A stretch of DNA of 41,939 nucleotides from JAAFIM01 sp964467315. Lineage in GTDB: Bacteria; Bacteroidota; Bacteroidia; Chitinophagales; Saprospiraceae. Shown here piece after piece: positions 33,811 to 40,588 of the stretch; position 1 is the first letter of the stretch, and every line of letters starts with the position of its first letter. The stretch covers positions 1 to 41,939 of the forward strand of contig CAYXSA010000031.1 in the NCBI GenBank assembly GCA_964467315.1, in the 5' to 3' direction. Made by a program: the position numbers and the translations under genes. The notes under the pieces are model-generated. The model searched no databases. It saw only the letters and a list, made by a program, of their open reading frames with translations, and was not told where the DNA came from.

Positions 33811-34380
33811 ATGAAGATACTCTTTTGTGCACAAGCCGAGCACCTGCAAAATAGTACCCTGCGGAGTTTGCAAGCTGCCTTTCCGCAGGCTCTGATAGAA
33901 GTTTGGGAGGACTTGCCAAGTTCTATGGTAAGTTGTTCGGGGAAATTTTTGGGATATAGTCGGCTGATATGGTCGGCGGGAGCTTTGCCAAGAAGCGAAT
34001 GGGAGTATGCAGCGAGGCGGGCGATGCTTTGCAACCTGCCTTTGCTTGCCTTAGGGACGGCGGCATGGGCATTGGCGGAGTATTCGGGGGCGAAAATAGC
34101 GCAAAAAACAGGCATCGAAGCAGGCAGCACAGAGCGTTTGCAGCTTATCCATGCGCCCGATAGCGTCTTGCGGCATTTGCCCCGACAGATAGCGAATGTC
34201 CCCATTTTGCAGCCCCAATACAGCATGACGCAGTTGCCCAATAGCCTTAGCACGCTTGCCAAAAACGAGGCGGGCGAAATTTTCGCGTGGAAACATCGCA
34301 CGCGGGCGGCGCAGGGCATCGTGCCGCACCCTTTGCAGGGCGATTGGGCGGGAGAGGCAGCGAAAATTTGGCTGGGCTAA
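33811..34380 (+). CDS. Class I glutamine amidotransferase-like protein lacking the nucleophile
   Basis: A 189-residue protein whose order of segments follows class I glutamine amidotransferases. MKILFCAQ forms strand 1, WSAGALPRSEWEY the usual turn, NLPLLALGTAAWALAEYSGAK (75-95) aligns with the LPILGICLGxQLLAxxxGGK nucleophile elbow, and WKHRTRAAQGIVPHPLQ (160-176) aligns with the GVQFHPE segment. The catalytic Cys position is Gly82 and the following Gln position is Trp86; the His of HPE is kept (His173) but the Glu is Leu. It is therefore probably a pseudo-enzyme or a binding protein. No synthetase partner is adjacent. The assignment rests on manual alignment, so confidence is moderate. Confidence 0.6.
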   Translation: MKILFCAQAEHLQNSTLRSLQAAFPQALIEVWEDLPSSMVSCSGKFLGYSRLIWSAGALPRSEWEYAARRAMLCNLPLLALGTAAWALAEYSGAKIAQKTGIEAGSTERLQLIHAPDSVLRHLPRQIANVPILQPQYSMTQLPNSLSTLAKNEAGEIFAWKHRTRAAQGIVPHPLQGDWAGEAAKIWLG

Positions 34381-34411
34381 CAGAAAAAAGCTTTAATTCG
34401 AGCTGTTTTTT

Positions 34412-34518
34412 GCGTGAGGGATAGTAGGGGCGAATCAACATTCGCCCATTTGGGCGATGGTGATACGCCCCGCATAGCCCGACCGCCGCCCCTTTTCGGG
34501 CGGCGGGCACGCCCAAAA
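34412..34518 (-). repeat. Mosaic palindromic element, compact copy
   Basis: GCGTGAGGGATAGTAG, the branched GGGGCGAATCAAC...CGCCCC hairpin, GCATAGCCCGACC, stem GCCGCCC/GGGCGGC, GGGCACGCCCAAAA. At 107 bp it is the cleanest copy and lies between two convergent genes, so it may also terminate transcription. Confidence 0.95.
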
Positions 34519-34524
34519 TACGCC

Positions 34525-35208
34525 CTATCCGCGTAGCAAGAGCACCGCAAAAAATAGCAGTTGCAAGCCGAAAAGCAGCACCGCACTGGCATTGCGAACC
34601 CGCAACATCAGGGGCTGTAAGGAAAAAATAAGCACAAAACTCACTACCCACCAAAGCAAATAATTGCGCAGCGGCGCTACGAAAATTCCGCCCAAAGGCT
34701 CGGAAGACCATTGCCACATATCGTAACGCACGGCGGCGGGCTCTATCAGCACGTCGAGCGCCACCATCAGCGTAGCGCCCAAAATCGCCGTCATCATACG
34801 CCTACAAAAGCCCGATTGCCAAGTAAAAATGAAAAAATGTTGTACCGCGACGACGCTATAAATCAGCATCGCCCAGTTCACTGCCATCAAAACAGGTACT
34901 TCCAAAATGGAAAAACCCAGCGTTTCGCCGTAATGATAATCGCCAAAAAGCAAGCCCGTGCGCACGCCGACCACCTCCACCGCCCAGCCCGCAAAGCCCG
35001 CAATAGCAAGCGCCCACCAAAGACGCGGCGATTTTTCGCCCTCGCCCCAGATGATGAACGCCAGCGAAGTGAGCAGATTGAAGGGCGTGAGCCGCATGAA
35101 ATCTTGAGCGTAAGGCGTAAGTATGCCCACAAAACCTACAAAATAAATGACCAACAAGCAACCGATAGGGGTCAAAATGCGGCGCGTAGCCTTAAGGGCG
35201 TAGTTCAT
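34525..35208 (-). CDS. cruF: Carotenoid biosynthesis protein, CruF/DUF422 type
   Basis: A 227-residue integral membrane protein with about seven hydrophobic segments. The family signature GWAVEVVGVRTGLLFGDYHYGETLG (~75-99) and PVLMAVNWAMLIY (~106-118) identifies DUF422, which includes carotenoid 1',2'-hydratase CruF. It would hydrate the psi end of a monocyclic carotene, consistent with the hydroxylated monocyclic carotenoids of many pigmented Cytophagia. No other carotenoid gene is adjacent, but GHMP kinase (isoprenoid supply) lies nearby. The start ATG overlaps the end of the upstream gene by 17 bases, indicating coupling. Confidence 0.85.
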   Translation of the reverse strand: MNYALKATRRILTPIGCLLVIYFVGFVGILTPYAQDFMRLTPFNLLTSLAFIIWGEGEKSPRLWWALAIAGFAGWAVEVVGVRTGLLFGDYHYGETLGFSILEVPVLMAVNWAMLIYSVVAVQHFFIFTWQSGFCRRMMTAILGATLMVALDVLIEPAAVRYDMWQWSSEPLGGIFVAPLRNYLLWWVVSFVLIFSLQPLMLRVRNASAVLLFGLQLLFFAVLLLRG

Positions 35209-35989
35209 CGACGGCTCGTATATCGCGTTTTAGCTTAGAAAATAGTGCTCCGAAAATGAGCTTGTCCCACACAAACACCACCAGCGCCGAGAGCAAAAAT
35301 GCCCCCAGTAAGCCCACCAAGAGCATATTGTCGTAGGTAGCCGCTCGCACGCCGAAGGTGAAGCCCGCCAGCGCCGCCAGCCCGCCCAGCAGCCAAAGAC
35401 CCGCAACGTGTATGAACGACAGCATCCGCTCGCCGCGTTGCGCATAAATCATCGTCAGCACCAAACGCAGCAGCAGCGCCGCCCCTACGCCATACGCCGC
35501 ATATTCGAGCATCGCCACCCCGTCGTTGACCTGCTCATTGGTGCGGGCTACGCCTTGCAGGATTTCGGTGTTTACTTGCACTGCCGTCCATTCGGGGTGT
35601 TTTTCGAGCTGCTTGCGGCTTAGATAATCGTAGTCAGGCCCCAGCGGGTCGCCGTATTTTATCTCGTTGCGCTTCGCCGCCCACTCCTTAAAGAGCGGGT
35701 TGCCCCTGTCGCGTATCTCTTTTTTGAGCTGATTGCGCTGCGTAATGAGCGAATTGAGCAAAGAAATATCCTCGCTTTTCGCTATTTTCTCGATTTCCTC
35801 CAAAAAAACGGGGCTGTTGAGCTCCTTTGCGCGCTGCACGTACTCGCGCCGCAAGATGCCCGCATGTACGCCCACGCCCGTCCAATACAGCAAACTCGGC
35901 TCCAGCAGCCAGATGTAGCCGCCGCGTACCACGCGCCAAGCACCCGCCGCTGCGTGTTCTTCGGGGTAGCCTTTAGTAGTTGTTTTCAC
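35192..35989 (-). CDS. Hypothetical membrane protein coupled to cruF
   Basis: A 265-residue protein starting with GTG (35987-35989). It has a hydrophobic stretch near residues 25-45, a charged, probably coiled central region (~50-150; EEIEKIAKSEDISLL..., RNQLKKEIRDRG) and three to four helices in the last 110 residues. The family was not recognised. Its 3' end overlaps the cruF-like start by 17 bases, so the two are cotranscribed. Whether it takes part in carotenoid synthesis or transport cannot be told from the sequence. Confidence 0.65.
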   Translation of the reverse strand: MKTTTKGYPEEHAAAGAWRVVRGGYIWLLEPSLLYWTGVGVHAGILRREYVQRAKELNSPVFLEEIEKIAKSEDISLLNSLITQRNQLKKEIRDRGNPLFKEWAAKRNEIKYGDPLGPDYDYLSRKQLEKHPEWTAVQVNTEILQGVARTNEQVNDGVAMLEYAAYGVGAALLLRLVLTMIYAQRGERMLSFIHVAGLWLLGGLAALAGFTFGVRAATYDNMLLVGLLGAFLLSALVVFVWDKLIFGALFSKLKRDIRAVDELRP

Positions 35990-36014
35990 GATATATTTTT
36001 ATATATGTCCTTTC

Positions 36015-36137
36015 TTTTTTTTGGGCGAGCCGCTTCGCGCCGAAGGCGCTCGCGTCGGGCTATCCATTGCGAGCCGTAGCCACGGCGTGCTTACGCACTT
36101 GTGGTTGCTACGGCTCTACATTTCTATCCCTCTCGCA
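36015..36137 (+). repeat. Mosaic palindromic element carrying a nested 25-bp module
   Basis: T8-GGGCGAGCC, a short GCG-rich stem, GCGTCGGGCTATCC, then the GAGCCGTAGC...GCTACGGCTC stem (36071-36116) whose loop holds a 25-bp module (36080-36104). That module is the exact reverse complement of 14930-14954. It ends TTTCTATCCCTCTCGC. Confidence 0.9.
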
Positions 36138-36158
36138 AGGTACTCCGAGCGCTATCCC

Positions 36159-36803
36159 CTACCCGCGCAGTGTCCCCCAAATAATATCCCAAAGCGTCGT
36201 ACTCACCCCATAACCTTTGTCGGGGTCAGAAAAATGATGCTCCATATGATGCGCCTTTAGTCGGCGAAACCAGCCCCAACGCCAGTTGGCATGATGCGTA
36301 GCATAGTGCAACATATCATAGAGCAGATAACCCACCAAAAAACCCATAAAAAACGGCAAAGACCAAAGCTCTCCGCCTATCCACTGAAATAGATAATAAA
36401 ACCCTACAGCCAGCGGAAAGCTAAAAGCAGGCGGCAACACCAATCTCCAGCTATCGCGTGGATAGTCGTGATGCACGCCATGCAACATAAAATGCAGCCT
36501 TTTGCCCCATGCCGTTTTGGGGTGATAGTGGAAAACCCAGCGATGCGCGGCGTATTCTACCAGCGTCCAAAGGAGCAAACCACCCAAAAAAAGCAAGATA
36601 GCCCATAGCGGAGTGAGCAGCGTCCAAGCAGATACACCCAAAACCCACCAATAGCCACAAACAGCCAAAACAGGCAGGTATACCATCAAGGGCACAGACC
36701 AATGCACCCGCGAAAAGAAATCCAAAAACCGACTCTCAAACATCGGCACAGAAATATCTTCAGCGCTCTTGTAAAGGGGCGGACTGTCTGCGGTGTTTTT
36801 CAT
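36159..36803 (-). CDS. Fatty-acid 2-hydroxylase-type membrane di-iron enzyme
   Basis: A 214-residue protein with four membrane helices and the complete histidine clusters of the fatty acid hydroxylase superfamily. These are HRWVFH (~87-92), HGVHHDYPRD (~109-118), DMLHYATHH (~165-173) and KAHHMEHHF (~184-192). The HHDYPRD and HHANW context fits the Scs7/FA2H branch, which 2-hydroxylates fatty acids of sphingolipids. In Cytophagia the likely product is a 2-hydroxy acyl chain on sulfonolipids or sphingolipids. A carotenoid hydroxylase is a less likely alternative. It follows iscX after nine bases and is probably cotranscribed with it. Confidence 0.85.
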   Translation of the reverse strand: MKNTADSPPLYKSAEDISVPMFESRFLDFFSRVHWSVPLMVYLPVLAVCGYWWVLGVSAWTLLTPLWAILLFLGGLLLWTLVEYAAHRWVFHYHPKTAWGKRLHFMLHGVHHDYPRDSWRLVLPPAFSFPLAVGFYYLFQWIGGELWSLPFFMGFLVGYLLYDMLHYATHHANWRWGWFRRLKAHHMEHHFSDPDKGYGVSTTLWDIIWGTLRG

Positions 36804-36812
36804 AGTAATATG

Positions 36813-37052
36813 TTATTGATTGCTGCGCCATTCATAGACCCATTTGGCTTGTATCTGCTCCAAGTGGCTTTCGTTGCAGTCCTCGCGCTTGCCTACAAAA
36901 TTGGGCAAGGACAAAACCCATTCGATTAGCTCCGTGAAGCGAATGCGATAGATGCGGCTCTCCGTAAATTCGTCCCCAAATTTTTCGTACAAACCCATAG
37001 CGATGTCTTCGTGGTCTTGCCAATGAACGGGCAGATTTAGCTCAAAACTCAT
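36813..37052 (-). CDS. iscX: Fe-S cluster assembly protein IscX
   Basis: A 79-residue protein matching the IscX/YfhJ pattern: LHWQDHEDIAMGLYEKFGDEF, then RFTELIEWVLSLPNF, then ESHLEQIQAKWVYEW. IscX is a small acidic protein that binds IscS and iron and modulates cluster assembly. The rest of the isc operon is not in the window. It lies directly upstream of a di-iron hydroxylase in the same direction, which may reflect an iron-related operon or chance. The ATG gives the family's normal length with a six-residue extension. Confidence 0.85.
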   Translation of the reverse strand: MSFELNLPVHWQDHEDIAMGLYEKFGDEFTESRIYRIRFTELIEWVLSLPNFVGKREDCNESHLEQIQAKWVYEWRSNQ

Positions 37053-37107
37053 TTTTCGTTGTATATATAAATCAAATGAAATAAAAATTAAATGCTTTAA
37101 GCATATT

Positions 37108-37222
37108 GCGGGAGGGATAGTAATGTAGAGCCGTAGCGTGCTACGGCTCGCAATGAATAGCCCGACGGCGCGACCTTTAAGCCCGCTTTAGCGGGCGCGG
37201 AGCGCCGACCCGCCCAAAAAAA
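37108..37222 (-). repeat. Mosaic palindromic element
   Basis: GCGGGAGGGATAGTA, the GAGCCGTAGC palindrome (37128-37149), GAATAGCCCGACGGCGC, GACCTTTAAGCCCGC with hairpin CCCGC-TTTA-GCGGG, and GACCCGCCC-A7. A small palindrome ATGCTTTAAGCAT (37092-37104) precedes it. Confidence 0.85.
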
Positions 37223-37241
37223 GTGAAAAGTAATATAATTT

Positions 37242-39236
37242 TCACTTCCCCAAGATGACCGTACCCGCTGCTTTGGCTTCTGTGTTGCGCATTTGCAGCA
37301 GTTTTTGGTGCGTGTGCAGGAGTATCATGATGTCTTCCGAAGAGTTGGCGGGGGCGCGTAGAGCAGCCTGATTCTTGTCGATGAGCCGCTGTATTTTGGC
37401 GATTTTGAAGCGGGCTACGCCTGAAATAACATCTTTCAGATGGTTGGCTTCGGGCATTTGTTGGGTGTTCAAAAAGACGTTGAAGCGTGCCCAATTGGGC
37501 GAGTACTGATAGCGCTCGACTTCCGAGAGAAATTGCACCGCGATTTGATTGAAATCGGCGCGCTCGTGCTGCACAAAGTAGTCGCTACTAAGCATTTTTC
37601 CCTCATCTTCTGCCTGCAAATAGAGTTCAACAATCTCTTTATATAGTAGGTTGTCAAATTCATCGAGCAAAGGTAGCATATTTTCTAAAACGTAGCGCGC
37701 TATGCTGCGCTCTGCGTCATACACCCGCTCGCCAAACAAGACCAGCAAGCGCGCAATATCGCGCTCCTGAAACCCGCCACGCCGCTCGCTTGCCCGCGTT
37801 TGGGTTATTTCTGTGGGGTCTAAAAAGGGATTGCGCTGCGGCTCTGTGCTGGTATTGGCTGCGTTTTCGTAGTCAGCGGGCGGGGTTTGATTGATGGCGC
37901 TTTGCGTGATGCGCTCGGCTTCCTGCGCCGATTTTTGAGCCGTCTGCACGATCAATTTATTGATTTCCTGATGCAGCCGCGCCTCATCGACCTCAAACAA
38001 ATGCGCGCACTCGCGCACGTAAATATCCCTTTTTAGCGGGGCGCTTATCTTCGCCAACGATTGCACAATCTCGCCCAAAACCTGCGCGCGCGCTATCGGG
38101 TCTTTCTGCGTATCGCGCAAAAGCAATTGGGTTTTGAAAAGCAAAAAATCTTTTGCCGAAGATTTTATGTACGCCGCAAAAGCCGTTTCACCTACTTGAC
38201 GAACATAAGAATCGGGGTCTTGCCCTTCGGGAAAGGAGACGATTTTTACGTCCATATCCTGCTCCAGCACCATATCCAAACCGCGCAAAGCGGCTTTCAT
38301 GCCTGCCGCATCGCCATCGTACAAGATAACGATGTTTTTGGTATAGCGCTTTATCTGCTGTATCTGCCCTACGGTCAGCGAAGTGCCCGAAGAGGCTACA
38401 GCGTTGTCAAAGCCTGCCTGATGCAGGGCGATAACGTCCATATAACCTTCCGTCAATAGGCATTCGTCCTTTTGGGCGATGGCTTTTTTCGCCTGAAAAA
38501 GACCAAAAAGCGACTTACTTTTATTGTATACGGGCGTTTCGGGGGTATTGAGGTATTTGGGTTGGTTTTTATCGGCGCTGGAGAGAACGCGCCCACCAAA
38601 GCCGACAACCTTGCCCGCCACATTGTAGAAGGGAAACATGACGCGCAGGCGGAAAAAATCGCCGCCGTACTTGTTCATCAAACCCGCCTGCCGTACCAAT
38701 TCCGCATCAAATTTTTGGTTCGACATCGTATTGACCAAATCGCCCTGCTGCCCCATCGCAAAGCCCAAGCCGAAGCGCTGCATGACCTCTTTGCGCAGTC
38801 CGCGCTCCTCGAAGTACGCCAAACCTACGTTTTGCCCGTAGTCGGTTTCCCACATATTTTTCTGAAAATGCTTGGCAGCAAACTCATTGACGATGTACAA
38901 ACCATCGGCTACAGCCTGCTCCGCCTTGTATTCGTCGCTTGCCTCCGTTTCTTTGAGGTCGATATTGTACTTGCGCGCCAAGTAGCGCACAGCTTCGGGA
39001 TACGAATAATTTTCGTGCTTCATCACGAAATTTATCGCATTGCCGCCCTCACCGCAGCCAAAACACTTGTAAATGCCCCGCGTCGGCGACACATTAAACG
39101 AGGGCGTGCGCTCGCCATGAAAGGGACAAAGTCCTATCAAATTGATGCCCCGCCGCTGCAAGGGCACGAAGTCGCCTACGACCTCCTCGATGCGCAAGGC
39201 ATCTATTACGGCTTCTATGCTTTCGCGCGGTATCAT
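37242..39236 (-). CDS. dnaG: DNA primase DnaG
   Basis: A 664-residue primase. The N-terminal zinc-binding domain has CPFH (37-40) and CFGC (58-61) ligands. The RNA-polymerase domain follows, with the Toprim core at ECLLTEGYMDVIALHQ and ILYDGDAAG. The C-terminal region is longer and more divergent, the part that contacts DnaB. It makes RNA primers at the replication fork. The start ATG 39234-39236 (MIPRESIEAV) is conserved in the family; the six residues that could precede it are translated heptamer repeat. A good promoter lies 90 bases upstream, so the heptamers are in the leader of the transcript. Confidence 0.98.
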   Translation of the reverse strand: MIPRESIEAVIDALRIEEVVGDFVPLQRRGINLIGLCPFHGERTPSFNVSPTRGIYKCFGCGEGGNAINFVMKHENYSYPEAVRYLARKYNIDLKETEASDEYKAEQAVADGLYIVNEFAAKHFQKNMWETDYGQNVGLAYFEERGLRKEVMQRFGLGFAMGQQGDLVNTMSNQKFDAELVRQAGLMNKYGGDFFRLRVMFPFYNVAGKVVGFGGRVLSSADKNQPKYLNTPETPVYNKSKSLFGLFQAKKAIAQKDECLLTEGYMDVIALHQAGFDNAVASSGTSLTVGQIQQIKRYTKNIVILYDGDAAGMKAALRGLDMVLEQDMDVKIVSFPEGQDPDSYVRQVGETAFAAYIKSSAKDFLLFKTQLLLRDTQKDPIARAQVLGEIVQSLAKISAPLKRDIYVRECAHLFEVDEARLHQEINKLIVQTAQKSAQEAERITQSAINQTPPADYENAANTSTEPQRNPFLDPTEITQTRASERRGGFQERDIARLLVLFGERVYDAERSIARYVLENMLPLLDEFDNLLYKEIVELYLQAEDEGKMLSSDYFVQHERADFNQIAVQFLSEVERYQYSPNWARFNVFLNTQQMPEANHLKDVISGVARFKIAKIQRLIDKNQAALRAPANSSEDIMILLHTHQKLLQMRNTEAKAAGTVILGK

Positions 39237-39238
39237 AT

Positions 39239-39293
39239 GAATGACGAATGACAAATGACGAAAACGAAGTTAACGCGTAGCGAATGACGAATG
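39239..39293. repeat. Heptamer array with embedded 22-mer in the dnaG leader
   Basis: GAATGAC, GAATGAC, AAATGAC (39239-39259), a 22-bp segment starting GAAAACGAAGTTAACG (39260-39281), then GAATGAC, GAATG. The 22-mer differs at three positions from the tandem 22-mers near 3812-4042. The array begins two bases upstream of the dnaG ATG. Confidence 0.92.
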
Positions 39294-39322
39294 CTTTGCT
39301 GCTTGCTTCGTGTTTTACCCTG

Positions 39323-39353
39323 CAAATATACTCAAAGGCTGCGGAAAAAGCAA
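39323..39353 (-). promoter_or_regulatory. Promoter of dnaG
   Basis: On the minus strand TTG (39351-39353), 20 bases, TATATTTG (39323-39330). This fits the Bacteroidota consensus and gives a leader of about 80 bases containing the heptamer array. Confidence 0.7.
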
Positions 39354-39363
39354 TTTGTGTTTG

Positions 39364-39500
39364 TTTTGGGCGTGCCCGCGCCCCAATAAAGGGGGCGCGG
39401 TCGGGCTATGCGGGGCGCTGTAGGGGCGTAGCCATGCTACGTCCCTACAGCGCCCCTACTATCCCTCACGCAAGGTCGCTGCGCCCGCAAAGGCGGGCGC
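39364..39500 (+). repeat. Mosaic palindromic element
   Basis: TTTTGGGCGTGCCC, stem GCCC-GCGCCCC / GGGGGCGC-GGTC-GGGC, TATGCG, the nested hairpin GGGGCGCTGTAG...CTACAGCGCCCC with inner CGTAGC/GCTACG (39412-39458), TACTATCCCTCACGC, and end hairpin GCGCCCGC-AAAG-GCGGGCGC. A decayed GAGCCGTAG palindrome lies just outside, near 39518-39540. Confidence 0.93.
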
Positions 39501-39548
39501 GCGGGGCATTATCCCTTAAGCCATAGCATACTACGGCTCTACAAACCC

Positions 39549-40376
39549 TTAAAAATACTGCTTAAATGCCCGAAGATTGGCATTCTCTTTTTTGCTCGAA
39601 TACACCGCAAAAATCACCCGTCTGAATTGATTAGGCAATTTTTCTCTCAAAACCTGCGCAAAATAGCGCGCTATCTCTTGCGGGTCGTTCTGAAAAACGC
39701 CGCAGCCCCAAGCGCCCAAAATTATCGTATCCTGCCCCTGCATCAGCGCTATGCGCAAAACCAATTCGATACGCCGCAGCATAACGCCCTCTATCGTATC
39801 CAATGCCTGCTGATGCTGGCGCATCGCCCCTTTATTGGCAGCGGGGGCGGTGATGATGCTCGGAAAAATCGGCGTATCCATTGCATTGCCCAACTCGTCC
39901 TTGAAAACAGGCACGAGGGGCGAATAAATAATATGGTCGGTGTAGAGCATAGAGCGCTCCGCCCGATTGGCAGCGTAATAGTCGGGCGCACGCAGCAAGC
40001 AAGGATACAAGCCGCTTGCACGCGCTATGCTCTCTTCCTGCGCCTGCGAACCACCCAAAAAACCGCCGCCCGCATTTTTGGCAGAGGCAAAATTGAGCAA
40101 AACTAAGTTCTCTATATTTTCCTCCAGCATCAAACGGCGGGCGGCATCGAGCGTAGTTTCTTCGCTCAACTCAAAAATAGTTGCCCGCTCTTGCTGGGCG
40201 AATTTTTGCGCTAAAATCATCTGCGCATCTTCGGGACGATATAAGCGGGTGCCGTTTTCTGCGTGTCGCTGGGCGGTCTCCAATAAAATACATTCGCCTG
40301 CTGCGTTGGTGTATGCGCCCTGTTCGAGCATTTTTAGCGTGTGTTCTGCTATGTTTTTTTGCTTTTCGCGGCTCAT
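39549..40376 (-). CDS. Microbial PARG-type macrodomain protein (TIGR02452/DUF2263 family)
   Basis: A 275-residue protein. The bacterial poly(ADP-ribose) glycohydrolase signature GGG-X7-QEE is present: GGGFLGGSQAQEE at 103-115, where Glu114/Glu115 are the catalytic-position acids. VLLNFASAKNAGG precedes it and ILGAWGCGVFQNDP (219-232) is the second macrodomain loop. It should hydrolyse ADP-ribose polymers or ADP-ribosyl modifications in the cytoplasm. No ADP-ribosyltransferase or toxin is adjacent. Such proteins act in reversal of ADP-ribosylation and have been linked to phage conflict and NAD metabolism; which applies here is unknown. Mosaic elements flank it on both sides, so it is monocistronic. 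Confidence 0.9.
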   Translation of the reverse strand: MSREKQKNIAEHTLKMLEQGAYTNAAGECILLETAQRHAENGTRLYRPEDAQMILAQKFAQQERATIFELSEETTLDAARRLMLEENIENLVLLNFASAKNAGGGFLGGSQAQEESIARASGLYPCLLRAPDYYAANRAERSMLYTDHIIYSPLVPVFKDELGNAMDTPIFPSIITAPAANKGAMRQHQQALDTIEGVMLRRIELVLRIALMQGQDTIILGAWGCGVFQNDPQEIARYFAQVLREKLPNQFRRVIFAVYSSKKENANLRAFKQYF

Positions 40377-40442
40377 GGGGCTTTGGTATGGTATGAAAAT
40401 AAAGCTCCTTTAACCTTTTGCCCTACAAATTAAGTTCCGCTG

Positions 40443-40579
40443 CCCCGCGCCTCCTTTGGGCGCGGGGGGGCGCGTGAGGGATTGTAGCGCCGCAATTCAT
40501 TGCGGCGTAAAAAGCCCGACCCTGCGACCTTTAAGCGCCGCCTTTGGCGGCGCGGGGAGCAGGGGCACGCCCAAAAAAA
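40443..40579 (-). repeat. Mosaic palindromic element
   Basis: CCCCGCGCC/GGCGCGGGG, GCGTGAGGGATTGTAG, the palindrome GCCGCAATTCATTGCGGC (40488-40505), AAAGCCCGACCCTGC, CTGC-type stem with inner GCGCCGCC/GGCGGCGC, GGGGCACGCCC-A7. Confidence 0.93.
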
Positions 40580-40588
40580 GAAAACCCT

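Noticed and set aside
39237..39254. Six-residue N-terminal extension of DnaG
   Set aside because: The extra codons are the GAATGAC heptamer array; the conserved start MIPRES is at 39236.
1295..40579. Mosaic elements as ordinary intrinsic terminators
   Set aside because: Some may terminate transcription, but they occur in both orientations, also between divergent genes (7329-7641), and carry conserved non-stem blocks that terminators do not need.
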